This document shows, in pieces, positions 10,595 through 20,476 of a stretch of 64,000 nt of DNA. Below the pieces are notes generated by a model. It was not told the origin of the DNA and ran no database searches. It saw nothing but the letters and a program-made list of their open reading frames with translations. A program made the position numbers and the translations under genes. This DNA is from an uncultured Bartonella sp. (GTDB lineage: Bacteria; Pseudomonadota; Alphaproteobacteria; Rhizobiales; Rhizobiaceae): assembly GCA_946478665.1 (NCBI GenBank), contig CAMLCZ010000001.1:434001-498000 (forward strand), given 5' to 3'. The first letter of the stretch is position 1, and each line of letters starts with the position of its first letter.

Positions 10595-12484
10595 ATGCTT
10601 GATACTATACGTAACGCTGTCAACTCCTGGGTCGCCAAGGTTTTCCTTGGTATTCTCGTTCTATGCTTTGTTCTTTTATGGGGTGTACCAGAACTAAGAA
10701 AGAGTGGTGGCAACGACCTCTTCATTGCAGGAAAATCCAGTATAAAAACAGATACTTATAGGCTGGCATTGGGTGACCAGACAATGCGGTATTCACTCGC
10801 AATCAACTCGTCACACCTGCTCTCCCCTGGTGAAGCACAGCAATATGGAATTCCACAGGCTGTTCTTGGTGAATTGCAGAAAGATGTCATTTTTGACGAA
10901 CAAGCCAGACTTATGAAAATTGGCGTTTCTAAAGACGGTATTGCCAGTGCTATCGGTCGCGATACGATTTTTTATCAACAAGGTAGCTTCAATAGAACGT
11001 TATTTATGGACTATTTGAAGCAATTGCGCATCACTGAGTCGGATCTTATCGAGTATTACGCTTCTAAGGAAAAACGGGACCAGTTTTTGGGTGCAACAAT
11101 TGGTGGCATGAAAGCACCTGATGTATTTTTGTCAGCATTGCAAAATTATCAAGGTGAAACACGCTCGGCTGACTACATTGTCGTTACACCGAAAGAGATT
11201 GGCACATTGAAGTCTCCATCTCAAGGTGATCTGCAAAAATGGTTTGACCAGCATAAAGCACAGTTCCGCGCTCCAGAGTATCGTAAAGTTACCCTCATGC
11301 AGATGAGCCCAGAACAACTTGTAAAGCCTGATGATATTTCCGACGATGAAGCGAAGGCCTATTATACACAAAATGCCTCGCACTATATTGCTCCAGAAAA
11401 GCGCACAGTGGAAGAATTGCGTTTCGCAACACGTGAAGAAGCTGACGCAGCCCATAAAAAACTCGAAAATGGCATGACTTTTGATGATTTGGTAAAATCA
11501 CAAAAGAAAACATTGAACGAAATTAAAAAAGGCCCATTAGCAAAGAACGAGTTTCCGGTAACTGTCGCATCAGACATATTCAATCTGACGAACAATGCGG
11601 TTAGTGATGTTATTAATGATCTACAGGGACCAGTTATCATTCGCCTTGTTGATGTACAGCCTTCACAACCTTTACCATTTGAAAAAGTTGAAAAAGACAT
11701 CCGTTTGACATTGGCTAAGGCTAATGCTGCCAAAGCGATGCGTGATAATCATGACGCCATTGAAAATGCTCGTTTTGAGGGTGTATCTCTGCAAGACTTG
11801 TCCAACCAATATAAATTGCCACTGCGTGAAGTTACATTGGATGATAAAGGTAGCACACAGGACGGCAATCTCCTGACAGATCTACCACAACAAAATATTT
11901 TGCTGGACGCCATATTCCAAGCGACAGAAGGTGCTGACATGGATCCGATATCACTGCAAGGTGGCGGATATTTATGGTATCGATTGGACAGTGTAATACC
12001 GGCACGCGATCGCACACTTGAAGAAGTTAAAGATAAAGTCACTAATGGCTGGAAATCTGATGAAATACAGTACCGCCTGAATGAAGAAGCCAAAAAACTT
12101 GAAGGTGAGTTGAAAAACGGCAAAAATCTTGACGCTCTTGCAAAAGAACTTGGCGTAACCAAACAGACGGCAAGAGGATTAAAACGTGGAAACTCTGCCG
12201 AAGTTATCGGGGCTGAGGGTGTTGCGGCTGTTTTTGCTGGACCTAAGGGTCATAAAGGTACGGCTAAAGGCGCTTTATCAGATAACCGTATCATCTATGA
12301 AGTTACAGAATCTGTAGAGCCCCTTAATACAGATGCAAAATCATTGAGCTCCGAACAGCGCAAAAATTTTGATTTAATGATGGGTGCCGATTTAAAAACC
12401 GAACTGTTACTTGTCGGTAATGAGCAGACGCCCGTGAAAGCCGATAATACAAATTATAACCAGATTCTCCAAAATCTTCAGTGA
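10595..12484 (+). CDS. ppiD: Membrane-anchored peptidyl-prolyl isomerase / chaperone PpiD
   Basis: 629-aa inner-membrane periplasmic folding factor of the SurA_N/parvulin class. A single N-terminal transmembrane helix (residues 14-33, [17 protein letters not shown]) anchors it. A SurA_N-like chaperone region (about 35-210) and a parvulin-like domain (about 230-360, [19 protein letters not shown] to [12 protein letters not shown]) follow, then a long helical C-terminus. Length and layout match E. coli PpiD, which helps proteins leaving the Sec channel. It is the first gene of a run with trpD, trpC, moaC and moeA, ending only 7 nt before trpD. Confidence 0.93.
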   Translation: MLDTIRNAVNSWVAKVFLGILVLCFVLLWGVPELRKSGGNDLFIAGKSSIKTDTYRLALGDQTMRYSLAINSSHLLSPGEAQQYGIPQAVLGELQKDVIFDEQARLMKIGVSKDGIASAIGRDTIFYQQGSFNRTLFMDYLKQLRITESDLIEYYASKEKRDQFLGATIGGMKAPDVFLSALQNYQGETRSADYIVVTPKEIGTLKSPSQGDLQKWFDQHKAQFRAPEYRKVTLMQMSPEQLVKPDDISDDEAKAYYTQNASHYIAPEKRTVEELRFATREEADAAHKKLENGMTFDDLVKSQKKTLNEIKKGPLAKNEFPVTVASDIFNLTNNAVSDVINDLQGPVIIRLVDVQPSQPLPFEKVEKDIRLTLAKANAAKAMRDNHDAIENARFEGVSLQDLSNQYKLPLREVTLDDKGSTQDGNLLTDLPQQNILLDAIFQATEGADMDPISLQGGGYLWYRLDSVIPARDRTLEEVKDKVTNGWKSDEIQYRLNEEAKKLEGELKNGKNLDALAKELGVTKQTARGLKRGNSAEVIGAEGVAAVFAGPKGHKGTAKGALSDNRIIYEVTESVEPLNTDAKSLSSEQRKNFDLMMGADLKTELLLVGNEQTPVKADNTNYNQILQNLQ

Positions 12485-12491
12485 GGCTAAC

Positions 12492-13520
12492 ATGAGCGAC
12501 CTAAAACCTTTTATTAATAAGGTAGCAACAGGCTCACCTTTGACACGTGATGAGGCCGAACAGGCATTTACAATCATGATGTCTGGACAAGCGACACCAG
12601 CGCAAATAGGTGGTTTTCTCATGTCGTTGCGCGTTCGTGGGGAAACAATTGATGAAATTACCGGTGCTGTAGCATCTATGAGAAAAAAGATGTTACCGGT
12701 TGAAGCTGATGAAAATGCGATCGACATTGTTGGCACGGGCGGCGATCAATCTGGTTCATACAATGTATCAACAGCGACAGCATTTGTGGTGGCGGGTGCG
12801 GGTGTACCAGTCGGTAAACACGGCAATCGTGCATTATCGTCCAAATCGGGAGCAGCTGACGCATTGGCTGCACTTGGTGTGAATATCGATGCAACGCCCA
12901 AAACAATTGGTCGGTGTATTAAAGAAGTGGGTTTAGGTTTTATGTTTGCCCCTACCCACCATTCTGCCATGCGTCATGTTGGACCTGCTCGTGTAGAACT
13001 TGGCACGAGAACCATATTCAACATTTTGGGGCCTTTATCGAATCCTGCTGGAATAACCAAGCAGTTAATTGGTGTTTTCTCGCCTGAATGGGTTGTACCG
13101 ATTGCCAAGGTACTTCAAGGACTTGGTTCTAAATCATTATGGGTGGTGCATGGCAGCGGCATGGATGAACTCACAACAGCCGGAGAAACACAGGTTGCAG
13201 CTCTCAAAAATGGCGAGTTGACAACATTTACTGTCACGCCTGAAGATGCCGGTTTAAAACGTGTCACCATGGACGACCTGCGGGGTGGAAATCCGCAACA
13301 GAATGCTGAAGCCTTACGTGAGGTGCTGGATGGCAAACATGGTGCCTATCGCGATATTGTTCTGCTGAATGCTGCTGCGGCCTTTATCATTGCGGGTAAG
13401 GCTGAAACCTTGAAAGAAGGCGTAAAGATTGGTGAAGCCAGTATTGATGAAGGTAAAGCAAGAGCCAAACTTGATGAGCTGGTAAAAGTTTCCAATAGTG
13501 TCGGTGGGAACAATGAGTGA
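12492..13520 (+). CDS. trpD: Anthranilate phosphoribosyltransferase
   Basis: 342-aa enzyme of tryptophan synthesis that transfers phosphoribose from PRPP to anthranilate. The glycine-rich PRPP site is clear at residues 80-86 ([16 protein letters not shown]), with [21 protein letters not shown] and the [12 protein letters not shown] anthranilate-site block. It follows ppiD by 7 nt and overlaps trpC by 8 nt, so translation is coupled. Only trpD and trpC are in the window; the rest of the pathway must lie elsewhere. Confidence 0.98.
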   Translation: MSDLKPFINKVATGSPLTRDEAEQAFTIMMSGQATPAQIGGFLMSLRVRGETIDEITGAVASMRKKMLPVEADENAIDIVGTGGDQSGSYNVSTATAFVVAGAGVPVGKHGNRALSSKSGAADALAALGVNIDATPKTIGRCIKEVGLGFMFAPTHHSAMRHVGPARVELGTRTIFNILGPLSNPAGITKQLIGVFSPEWVVPIAKVLQGLGSKSLWVVHGSGMDELTTAGETQVAALKNGELTTFTVTPEDAGLKRVTMDDLRGGNPQQNAEALREVLDGKHGAYRDIVLLNAAAAFIIAGKAETLKEGVKIGEASIDEGKARAKLDELVKVSNSVGGNNE

Positions 13521-14304
13521 TATTTTAAAAAAAATAGAAGTCTATAAACGGCAAGAAATTGCCAAGGCAAAAGCTGCCCTTCCATTAGATGAAATTAAAG
13601 CAATAGCACGTGATGCAGATAAGCCGCGTGGTTTTTATCAAGCACTCAAAAACAAGGAAAAGGCCGGACTATTTGGTCTGATTGCCGAAATAAAAAAGGC
13701 TAGCCCATCAAAGGGTTTGATACGACCTGATTTTGATCCACCGGCTTTGGCTAAAGCGTATGAGGATGGTGGTGCTGCATGTTTATCGGTATTGACAGAT
13801 GTTCCATCATTTCAAGGTTCCCCGGATTTTCTTGTCGCGGCAAGGAAGGCCTGCAACCTACCTGCATTGCGCAAAGATTTTTTGTTTGACGCTTATCAGG
13901 TTTATGAAGCTCGCGCATGGGGTGCGGATTGTATTCTTATTATTCTCGCCGCAATTGATGATGACCTTGCCTTAACGTTGGAAGATACTGCGTTTGAACT
14001 TGGTATGGATGTGCTCATCGAAACACACAACGAGCAGGAAGTTGAACGGGCATTAAAGCTAAAATCACCTTTGATTGGTGTCAACAACCGCAATTTGCGT
14101 AATTTCGAAGTGGATCTTGCCAATTGTGAACGCCTTTCGCATATGATTCCGCAAGACCGCTTGTTGGTTGGCGAGAGTGGAATATTTACACATGATGACT
14201 TGTTACGATTGGAAAAAAGTAACATCCGGTCATTCCTCATCGGTGAAAGTCTGATGCGACAGACCGATGTAACAGCAGCAACAAAAACATTGTTAGGCTT
14301 ATGA
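13513..14304 (+). CDS. trpC: Indole-3-glycerol-phosphate synthase
   Basis: 263-aa TIM-barrel enzyme converting CdRP to indole-3-glycerol phosphate in tryptophan synthesis. Motifs: [10 protein letters not shown] near residue 60 (catalytic Glu/Lys), [49 protein letters not shown] and VGESGIF. The chosen ATG overlaps the end of trpD (ATGAGTGA) and gives the usual N-terminus [12 protein letters not shown]; an upstream in-frame start would add five residues with no reason to prefer it. moaC starts 2 nt past the stop. Confidence 0.98.
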   Translation: MSDILKKIEVYKRQEIAKAKAALPLDEIKAIARDADKPRGFYQALKNKEKAGLFGLIAEIKKASPSKGLIRPDFDPPALAKAYEDGGAACLSVLTDVPSFQGSPDFLVAARKACNLPALRKDFLFDAYQVYEARAWGADCILIILAAIDDDLALTLEDTAFELGMDVLIETHNEQEVERALKLKSPLIGVNNRNLRNFEVDLANCERLSHMIPQDRLLVGESGIFTHDDLLRLEKSNIRSFLIGESLMRQTDVTAATKTLLGL

Positions 14305-14305
14305 C

Positions 14306-14809
14306 ATGAATGATGCGCTTACACATATCAATAGCAAGGGTGAAGCCCGCATGGTTGACGTGGGGGCAAAAGTAGAGACAGAACGTACCGCTATAGCAGG
14401 TGGCTGTATCCGTATGGCAAAAGAAACACTTAATGCTATTGAAAGTGGAAAAGCGCCAAAGGGTGATGTTATAGCCACAGCCCGTATTGCTGGCATTATG
14501 AGTGCCAAAAAGACATCTGACATTATTCCACTTTGTCACCCACTTCTTCTGACCAAAGTGGAAGTGACTATCGAAGCTGACTATGATTTGCCTGGTTATC
14601 GCGTATGTGCAACCGCAAGCCTTAACGGGAAAACCGGTGTTGAAATGGAAGCACTAACCGCCGTTTCTGTAACCTGCCTGACACTTTACGATATGGCAAA
14701 AGCACTCGACAAGAACATGGTCATTTCGGATATCTGCCTTGTTGAAAAACGAGGTGGAAAATCTGGTTTATGGAAACGAGAGAATACACATGCCTCTACT
14801 GAATATTGA
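14306..14809 (+). CDS. moaC: Cyclic pyranopterin monophosphate synthase MoaC
   Basis: 167-aa enzyme that, after MoaA, forms cyclic pyranopterin monophosphate in molybdenum cofactor synthesis. Seen motifs: [14 protein letters not shown] near the start, [16 protein letters not shown] (residues 71-86), [12 protein letters not shown], and the active-site region [11 protein letters not shown] with KRGGKSG. It sits between trpC (1-nt gap) and moeA (20-nt overlap), the standard Rhizobiales trpDC-moaC-moeA order. Presence with moeA, moaD and moaE indicates that the organism makes Moco. Confidence 0.98.
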   Translation: MNDALTHINSKGEARMVDVGAKVETERTAIAGGCIRMAKETLNAIESGKAPKGDVIATARIAGIMSAKKTSDIIPLCHPLLLTKVEVTIEADYDLPGYRVCATASLNGKTGVEMEALTAVSVTCLTLYDMAKALDKNMVISDICLVEKRGGKSGLWKRENTHASTEY

Positions 14810-16016
14810 TGACGCGTTAAATCGTTTATTGTCTGCTACTCAAACATTGGAAACTGAAAATGTTAGCCTATCCAATATCGGGCTCAGACAAGTGCTTGCA
14901 GATGATATTACAGCAAAATTGACTGAACCACCTTTCCGCTCTTCGGCTATGGATGGATATGCAATGAGAGTGAGCGATTTTGCCAAATCCAATTCCTTTA
15001 AAGTTATTGGAGAATCAGCAGCCGGTAAAGGTTTTAGTGGCAAAATTGGAAGTGGCGAGGCTGTTAGAATTTTCACCGGCGCACCGGTACCTGATGATGC
15101 TGATTGCGTGGTTATTCAGGAAAAGACAGAAATCACAGGTGATATTATCGTCATCAACGACACTCCAAAATTAAATGACAATATCCGTCCATTAGGCGGA
15201 CATTTTAAAAAGGGTGATACTGTCTTCAGTAAAGGCAAGGTTGTTTCTCCTGCAGCAATCGCACTATGTGCATCAAGTGGATATGCAACAATCCCAGTCA
15301 TTCGCCGTCCTAAGGTTGCTATTTTAGCAACAGGAAATGAACTTGTAGCACCGGGTGAAATACCGGGTAAGGATCAGATTGTTTGTTCAAACTCATTTGG
15401 TCTGGCACAAATAGCGCGCAGTCGCGATTGTCAGGTAATTGACCTAGGAATAGCGCGCGATAATGAAGAGTCCATCCGATCAGCCATTAAAAAGGCTCGG
15501 CAAGAAGGTGCTGATCTACTTCTGACAAGTGGCGGTGTTTCCGTTGGGAAATATGATTTAGTCCAGACTGTTCTAAAAGATGAAGGCATGGAACTAGACT
15601 TCTGGAAAATTGCTATGCGTCCCGGAAAACCGCTTATGTTCGGCACATTGCCAGGTGAACATAAAATGCTGGTACTTGGATTACCAGGAAATCCGGTTTC
15701 AAGTTTGGTATGTGCGCATCTCTTCTTGGTACCTGTTCTCGAAAAGCTATCTGGTAGAGTATATGCGCCGCATATCGAAAATGCTGTTCTGAACGCTCCT
15801 CTACCCAAAAATGGACCACGTAAGCACTTTATCCGTGCAAATCTGACACGCGGTGCCAATGGGGAAGCATATGTCACACCCGTTAGCAGTCCTGATTCTT
15901 CAATGATTAGACTTATGGCCAATGCCGATTGTTTGATTATTCAGGAAGAAAATGGCACACCGCTTAATGTTGGTGACAGTTGCCGTATATTCATTCCAGA
16001 TGAAATCGGCTTATAA
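14790..16016 (+). CDS. moeA: Molybdopterin molybdenumtransferase MoeA
   Basis: 408-aa enzyme inserting molybdate into adenylylated molybdopterin. Features in order: N-terminal block with [39 protein letters not shown], the MoCF-biosynthesis domain with [22 protein letters not shown], and a C-terminal beta domain. The ATG at 14790 is chosen because it gives the normal N-terminus ([14 protein letters not shown]); it lies within moaC, overlapping by 20 nt. Its stop overlaps the 3' end of the convergent phytoene-synthase-like gene by 6 nt. In Brucella I would expect lexA next; its absence here marks a synteny break. Confidence 0.97.
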   Translation: MPLLNIDDALNRLLSATQTLETENVSLSNIGLRQVLADDITAKLTEPPFRSSAMDGYAMRVSDFAKSNSFKVIGESAAGKGFSGKIGSGEAVRIFTGAPVPDDADCVVIQEKTEITGDIIVINDTPKLNDNIRPLGGHFKKGDTVFSKGKVVSPAAIALCASSGYATIPVIRRPKVAILATGNELVAPGEIPGKDQIVCSNSFGLAQIARSRDCQVIDLGIARDNEESIRSAIKKARQEGADLLLTSGGVSVGKYDLVQTVLKDEGMELDFWKIAMRPGKPLMFGTLPGEHKMLVLGLPGNPVSSLVCAHLFLVPVLEKLSGRVYAPHIENAVLNAPLPKNGPRKHFIRANLTRGANGEAYVTPVSSPDSSMIRLMANADCLIIQEENGTPLNVGDSCRIFIPDEIGL

Positions 16017-16871
16017 AATATCAGGATAGCGACCACTTATAGCGGTCTTGGACATTGTGATAAATTGATAAATAGGCGAGACATTGACGCTGCTTTTAAA
16101 AGCATCAATTCCCGCCTTTTCTATTTTTTTCATAGCTGACGGTATAATAGAAAGCGGCAAAAACGCTAACCGGATATTCTTTGGCAATTGTTTATAGGCA
16201 ACGAGAAATTTTTGGTAATGCTCTCTTCCCAGAGCGACAAAGGCGGTAATTAATCGCTGTTTTTCATCATCTGATGCGAGGTTTGATTGAAAATCCGATG
16301 GCGTATTTCCTATCGCCTCAATAACAGATGTAGGAAAATAAAGTTGTTTGCGTGCTTCTGTGTAAGGCAGCAGGCGTAATAAACCGCATATTGCCTGTGC
16401 TATACCGCCGTGCCCCGATGCATCGGCAGCCTTAGCAGCATTTTCTTCATCCAATATCAGACAAGACAATTGTAGCAATGTGCAGGCGGTGTCACCACAA
16501 TAGCCTTCAAATGCGTTCAGATCGGGCATTGTATCGTTATACAAATCAAAGATGCGAGCATCACAATAGCGCATAAAGGCATTTTTCGGTAACTTATACC
16601 GCTCAATTGTCTCCAACAGCGAGTCCAATATGGGGTTCTGGTCGTTGCTATCAACCCGCCCACCAGCAATCGCATCACGCCACCAATGCAAGCGAATTTC
16701 GCCAATCATTGGTTCATGCACGGTTTCTCGTATTCTCGCAATCTCAAGATTGAATGCATATAGCGCAGCAAGGCTGCCACGCTTTTCCTTTGGTGCAAAA
16801 AGGACAGAGAGATAACGCTCCCTATCGCCCAGCTTCAAAAGATCCAGACAATATTGGTCAGCACTTTTCAT
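16011..16871 (-). CDS. Squalene/phytoene synthase-family protein (NDUFAF6-like)
   Basis: 286-aa protein of the isoprenoid-synthase fold. Visible: ADQYCLDLLKLGDRERY at the start, ALYAFNLEIARIRETV, IRLHWWRDAI (residues 62-71), and GIAQAICGLLRLLPY. The aspartate-rich DxxxD metal motifs of true phytoene synthases are not evident, as in the mitochondrial complex I assembly factor NDUFAF6, whose bacterial homologues sit beside Mth938/NDUFAF3-like genes and secDF. That is exactly the context here: the gene overlaps the Mth938 gene by 4 nt (ATGA). A role in respiratory complex assembly is therefore more likely than carotenoid synthesis, but this is inference. Confidence 0.85.
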   Translation of the reverse strand: MKSADQYCLDLLKLGDRERYLSVLFAPKEKRGSLAALYAFNLEIARIRETVHEPMIGEIRLHWWRDAIAGGRVDSNDQNPILDSLLETIERYKLPKNAFMRYCDARIFDLYNDTMPDLNAFEGYCGDTACTLLQLSCLILDEENAAKAADASGHGGIAQAICGLLRLLPYTEARKQLYFPTSVIEAIGNTPSDFQSNLASDDEKQRLITAFVALGREHYQKFLVAYKQLPKNIRLAFLPLSIIPSAMKKIEKAGIDAFKSSVNVSPIYQFITMSKTAISGRYPDIL

Positions 16872-17254
16872 TCGACAGCATAGAACAGTGCAGCCACTGC
16901 ACGATCTTCCGCTAACAACACGTTATAGGTGCGCACAGCTGCACCAGTACTCATCGTGTCGGTTGAAATATGTTTTTGCCTCAATACTGCGAGAATATCC
17001 TGAGGTAAACGCAACAAATTATCGCCTGTTCCAACAAGAAATACCTCTATCTTATCGGCTTCCTGCAATACGCGTTCAATATCGGTCATGGTTGGAATGG
17101 GCGATTGAGGTGTAATGCCATAAATACCGGATGGCACACAAATAATCGAACCGCGATGTGACATATCTGCGAATCTGAAACCGCCATTGCCATAAGCTTC
17201 TATGGGCGCACGTCCCGGAAAGTGGGCTTCTCTTATTTGGATTGCATCAAACAT
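16868..17254 (-). CDS. Mth938-like domain protein (NDUFAF3-like)
   Basis: 128-aa single-domain protein of the Mth938/DUF498 fold, homologous to the human complex I assembly factor NDUFAF3. Typical stretches: EAHFPGRAPIEAYGNGGFRF, SGIYGI, VFLVGTGDNLLRLPQDIL, and STGAAVRTYNVLLAEDRAVA near the C-terminus. The ATG at 17254 is preferred over a TTG at 17260 because an AAGGG ribosome site sits 7 nt before it. It lies 12 nt after the secDF stop and overlaps the NDUFAF6-like gene by 4 nt, so the three are co-translated. Confidence 0.9.
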   Translation of the reverse strand: MFDAIQIREAHFPGRAPIEAYGNGGFRFADMSHRGSIICVPSGIYGITPQSPIPTMTDIERVLQEADKIEVFLVGTGDNLLRLPQDILAVLRQKHISTDTMSTGAAVRTYNVLLAEDRAVAALFYAVE

Positions 17255-17266
17255 GGACAACCCTTT

Positions 17267-19504
17267 CTATTGTGTGCTGGTTGCGTTTGGTTTTACCCTT
17301 AGAAGCACAAGAAGCGGACCTGCAATAAATATTGATGAATAGGTACCAATAACAATACCAATCAATAAAACAGACGCAAAATCCTTCATGTCTGCCCCAC
17401 CAAAGTAATAAAGCGGAATATGGGCAAGTAGGGTTACTAACGATGTCAATATTGTACGAGATAATGTGCGGTTAATGGCAATATCAACCAGACTTGTCAT
17501 GGCAATTCCGCCCCGTTTGGCCAGAAGTGAACGTATCCGGTCATAAACAACAATCGTATCATTGAGCGAATAACCGATAATTGCCAATAGTGCCGCGATA
17601 CTCCATAAGTTAAATTGCCATTGGAACAACAAAAAGACACCAATAAGTATGACAACGTCATGGATTGTTGTCAGTACAGCTCCCAATGCAAATTGCCAAC
17701 GGAACCTTATCCAGACATAAGCAAAAATAGCCAATAGTGAGACTAGGATCGCCAAAGCACTGACACGGCTTAATTCACTTGAAACGGTTGGTCCTACAAT
17801 ATCCATGCGTTGCAGTGTGTAATCCTCATCGAACTCACCTCTGAGTTTAACAGCAACTGTTTGCTCTGCATCTTCACCATTTCCTTGGCTGGCGATTGTC
17901 AACAAAGCAACAGATGGCCTTTTGGCCTGTGTTACCGTTACGCCACCAATATTTAGCTCGTTTACTCTATTGGCTATATCATAAATATCTGCCTGACCTT
18001 TTTTGGCTTCCAGCACAGCCAAAGATCCACCAGAAAAATCTATTCCATAATTGACACCTGCCGACCAATAAAGACCACCAGTCAAAATAACCAATACAAC
18101 GGAAAGACCCAATGTAATTTTACCGAGTTTCATAAAATGTATGCTCGTATTGGGCGGAATAATGCGAATGATGCGCTGTGGAATTTCACGCGGACGAAAT
18201 GACCTGACCCACCAGCTTATCATCATGCGTGTAAAGGTGAAGGTGGTAAAAAGCGATGTGAGAATACCAATTGTAACGGTAAGTGCAAAGCCGTGTATTG
18301 GACCCGTACCAAGCATAAATAAGACCAATGCAGCTATCAAAGTCGTAACATTTGCGTCCAGAATGGTACCAATCGCACCGGAAAAACCGGCTTCAATCGC
18401 TTGTGTTACCGAATAATTGCTGCGGCGAGCTTCTCTTATGCGCTCATAAATGAGAATATTGGAGTCGACCGATACACCAATAATCAACACCAGACCGGCA
18501 AATCCGGCCAAGGTTAGCGGCGTCCCTATAATAGAGAGTACAGCAATCAACATGCCTAAATTGGCTGCAAGTGCAATATCGGCGGTTACCCCCAGCAAGC
18601 CATAGGATAATATCATAAATAAAGCGACAACAATCACGGCACCGAATGCTGCATATAAGCCAGCTTTTGCGTAAGCCGAGCCAAGATCTCCACCAATTGT
18701 GCGCTCTTCAATAAATGTCAAATCTTCCGGCAAAGGCCCCGTTGAAAGCACTGTCTGGAGATTTTGTGCGACGTCTTGCGGCAAAGGTCCTACACGAATA
18801 TAACCATCGTCAATTGGTGCAGGAAAACGAAGAGCCGACAGCACCTCATTATCAAATACAATAATTAAGCGTTTACCTGGGCTATTTCGGGTAAATTCAG
18901 AAAGCTTATTTTGACCTTCCCCATTCAGTGCAACCGTCAAAACCGCGTTGCCATTTTTTTCGGCTTCTGCGTAAGCCGAAGCAACATCGGCATTGGTTAG
19001 GAATGGCTTATCCTTCATAAGATAACTGACTGGAGGATCATCCATGGAATAGCCGATTATCGTTCCGGAAGGGCGCTCTACCTTACCCATGACAATGTCG
19101 CCTACTGGAACCGAGGTATCTTCTTCATAAAGAGAAAGACGGGCCGTGACACTGACAATATCTTTTAACAACTGAACATTGAATAGACCAGGCACTTCAA
19201 TACGAATTTTATCGCGCCCTTGTTTTGCAATGGAATAATCTTGGAAATCGGATGCGCCAATATCAAGGCGCCGTTCCATAACGTTAATTGTTTCCTCACG
19301 CTTATTAACAGCGTTGGCAGGCATTTGCACAACAAGACGGGAACCACCTTGCAAATCAATGCCCATTGGCAAATGCAATGTGGAATAAAACTTGGGCAAA
19401 TGATTGAGGACGCTATGTGGCAATATGTTGGGAAGAGCCACAACAATACCAAGAATAACAACCAACCAAATCAGAAACCGTTTCCAGCGAGGAAAATAAA
19501 GCAT
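17267..19504 (-). CDS. secDF: Fused protein-export membrane protein SecDF
   Basis: 745-aa fusion of SecD and SecF, which use the proton gradient to pull proteins through the Sec channel on the periplasmic side. The SecD half has an N-terminal helix, the PMGIDLQGGSRLV motif (residues 47-59), a periplasmic P1 domain, and transmembrane block GVSVDSNILIYERIREA. The SecF half begins near residue 465, with NYGIDFSGGSLAV, then SLNDTIVVYDRIR in its membrane block. Fused SecDF is known from Brucella, Bartonella and Bacillus. yajC lies upstream on the same strand, separated by 251 nt with a hairpin. Confidence 0.97.
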   Translation of the reverse strand: MLYFPRWKRFLIWLVVILGIVVALPNILPHSVLNHLPKFYSTLHLPMGIDLQGGSRLVVQMPANAVNKREETINVMERRLDIGASDFQDYSIAKQGRDKIRIEVPGLFNVQLLKDIVSVTARLSLYEEDTSVPVGDIVMGKVERPSGTIIGYSMDDPPVSYLMKDKPFLTNADVASAYAEAEKNGNAVLTVALNGEGQNKLSEFTRNSPGKRLIIVFDNEVLSALRFPAPIDDGYIRVGPLPQDVAQNLQTVLSTGPLPEDLTFIEERTIGGDLGSAYAKAGLYAAFGAVIVVALFMILSYGLLGVTADIALAANLGMLIAVLSIIGTPLTLAGFAGLVLIIGVSVDSNILIYERIREARRSNYSVTQAIEAGFSGAIGTILDANVTTLIAALVLFMLGTGPIHGFALTVTIGILTSLFTTFTFTRMMISWWVRSFRPREIPQRIIRIIPPNTSIHFMKLGKITLGLSVVLVILTGGLYWSAGVNYGIDFSGGSLAVLEAKKGQADIYDIANRVNELNIGGVTVTQAKRPSVALLTIASQGNGEDAEQTVAVKLRGEFDEDYTLQRMDIVGPTVSSELSRVSALAILVSLLAIFAYVWIRFRWQFALGAVLTTIHDVVILIGVFLLFQWQFNLWSIAALLAIIGYSLNDTIVVYDRIRSLLAKRGGIAMTSLVDIAINRTLSRTILTSLVTLLAHIPLYYFGGADMKDFASVLLIGIVIGTYSSIFIAGPLLVLLRVKPNATSTQ

Positions 19505-19667
19505 AAACGGACTCCTAATTTAAGATGATATCCATTTTATAAATGGAATATCTGTTGTTGCAAACCACTTGTGCCTTTAAATTATAAAAAGGGACCCAAC
19601 CAAAGCGGTAAGGCCCGATTTTATTTATGATACGCGTACCACAAATATATTACCAAACAAGAAACGA

Positions 19668-19691
19668 AGATTCCTGCCTTGCAGGAATCTT
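19668..19691. terminator. Hairpin between yajC and secDF
   Basis: Perfect 10-bp stem AGATTCCTGC / GCAGGAATCT with a 3-nt loop (19668-19677, 19681-19690), extendable by one pair. On the plus strand it is followed by five T. On the minus strand, the direction of yajC and secDF, the sequence beyond is TCGTTTC. It may end yajC transcripts or act as an attenuator or processing site before secDF. Confidence 0.55.
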
Positions 19692-19755
19692 TTTGATAAA
19701 ATCGCAAATGGCGTCAAACTGTCTATAAATAAATATCTACAAATAGTTGCCGCTA

Positions 19756-20235
19756 TTATTTTGCATTCTTATCTGCTTCATCCTTGCTCTCTGTTTCGGT
19801 AGATGCTGTTTCTACTGTTTTAGGAGCATCAGCGTCTTTTTCAACCAGCTTTGGTGCCGCTTTTTTGGCAGATTTTTGTTTCGCTGCCGGTTTTGGTTTG
19901 CTTTCAGCGGCCGGTTCACCTTTCACGCGAACATCAGCAATTGTCGCAAGAAGAACACGAATGCGCGTATTCTCGGCGATTTCAACTTCAATCTCTCCAG
20001 TTCCTTCACTGACCTTAACAACACGACCAACAATACCGCCGCCTGTAACGACCGTGTCGCCACGACGAACTGCATTCAGCATTTCCTGACGCTTCTTCAT
20101 CTGATTGCGCTGAGGACGGATAATAAGAAAATACATTATCACAAAGATCAGAATAAAAGGCGCAAATGTCATCAATGTTGACATTTCACCTGTTGCGCCA
20201 CCAGCTGCCTGAGCATAAGCGTTCGTAATAAACAT
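19756..20235 (-). CDS. yajC: Preprotein translocase subunit YajC
   Basis: 159-aa single-helix inner-membrane protein that associates with SecDF. The helix is residues 24-42 (TFAPFILIFVIMYFLII), followed at once by the diagnostic RPQRNQMKKRQEMLNAVRRG, and a small beta domain with GDTVVTGGGIVGRV. The last 50 residues are rich in Lys, Ala and Pro (KPKPAAKQKSAKKAAPK), longer than in E. coli YajC (110 aa). A hairpin follows, then secDF. Confidence 0.96.
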   Translation of the reverse strand: MFITNAYAQAAGGATGEMSTLMTFAPFILIFVIMYFLIIRPQRNQMKKRQEMLNAVRRGDTVVTGGGIVGRVVKVSEGTGEIEVEIAENTRIRVLLATIADVRVKGEPAAESKPKPAAKQKSAKKAAPKLVEKDADAPKTVETASTETESKDEADKNAK

Positions 20236-20257
20236 ATATATTCTCCTAATCGATCAC

Positions 20258-20275
20258 GATAGGCATTGGCCTATC
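20258..20275. repeat. Inverted repeat upstream of yajC
   Basis: Perfect 7-bp inverted repeat GATAGGC-ATTG-GCCTATC, starting 23 nt upstream of the yajC ATG and so probably in its 5' UTR or promoter. A degenerate copy of one arm (GGCATAGGCC) occurs at 20403-20412. It may be a binding site or RNA hairpin; function unknown. Confidence 0.4.
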
Positions 20276-20476
20276 CTGATTGTTTTCACTTAGAGGCGAC
20301 CTTATTAGGTCTTTTACCATGTTTTCCTTAACCGCAGTCACACGGTCGTGATATTTTATTGGCATTAAAGCCTTGCCAGCAGGAACGCAACCGGCAAAAC
20401 TTGGCATAGGCCTTTTTTTATCGTTATCTAGGTACTTATTTAATTTTTTTGCTGATTCAATCGTCGGAACATGAAA

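Noticed and set aside
16011-16871. Carotenoid or hopanoid biosynthesis gene
   Set aside because: Clear Asp-rich catalytic motifs are not seen and no carotenoid or hopanoid genes are nearby; context fits an NDUFAF6-like assembly factor better.
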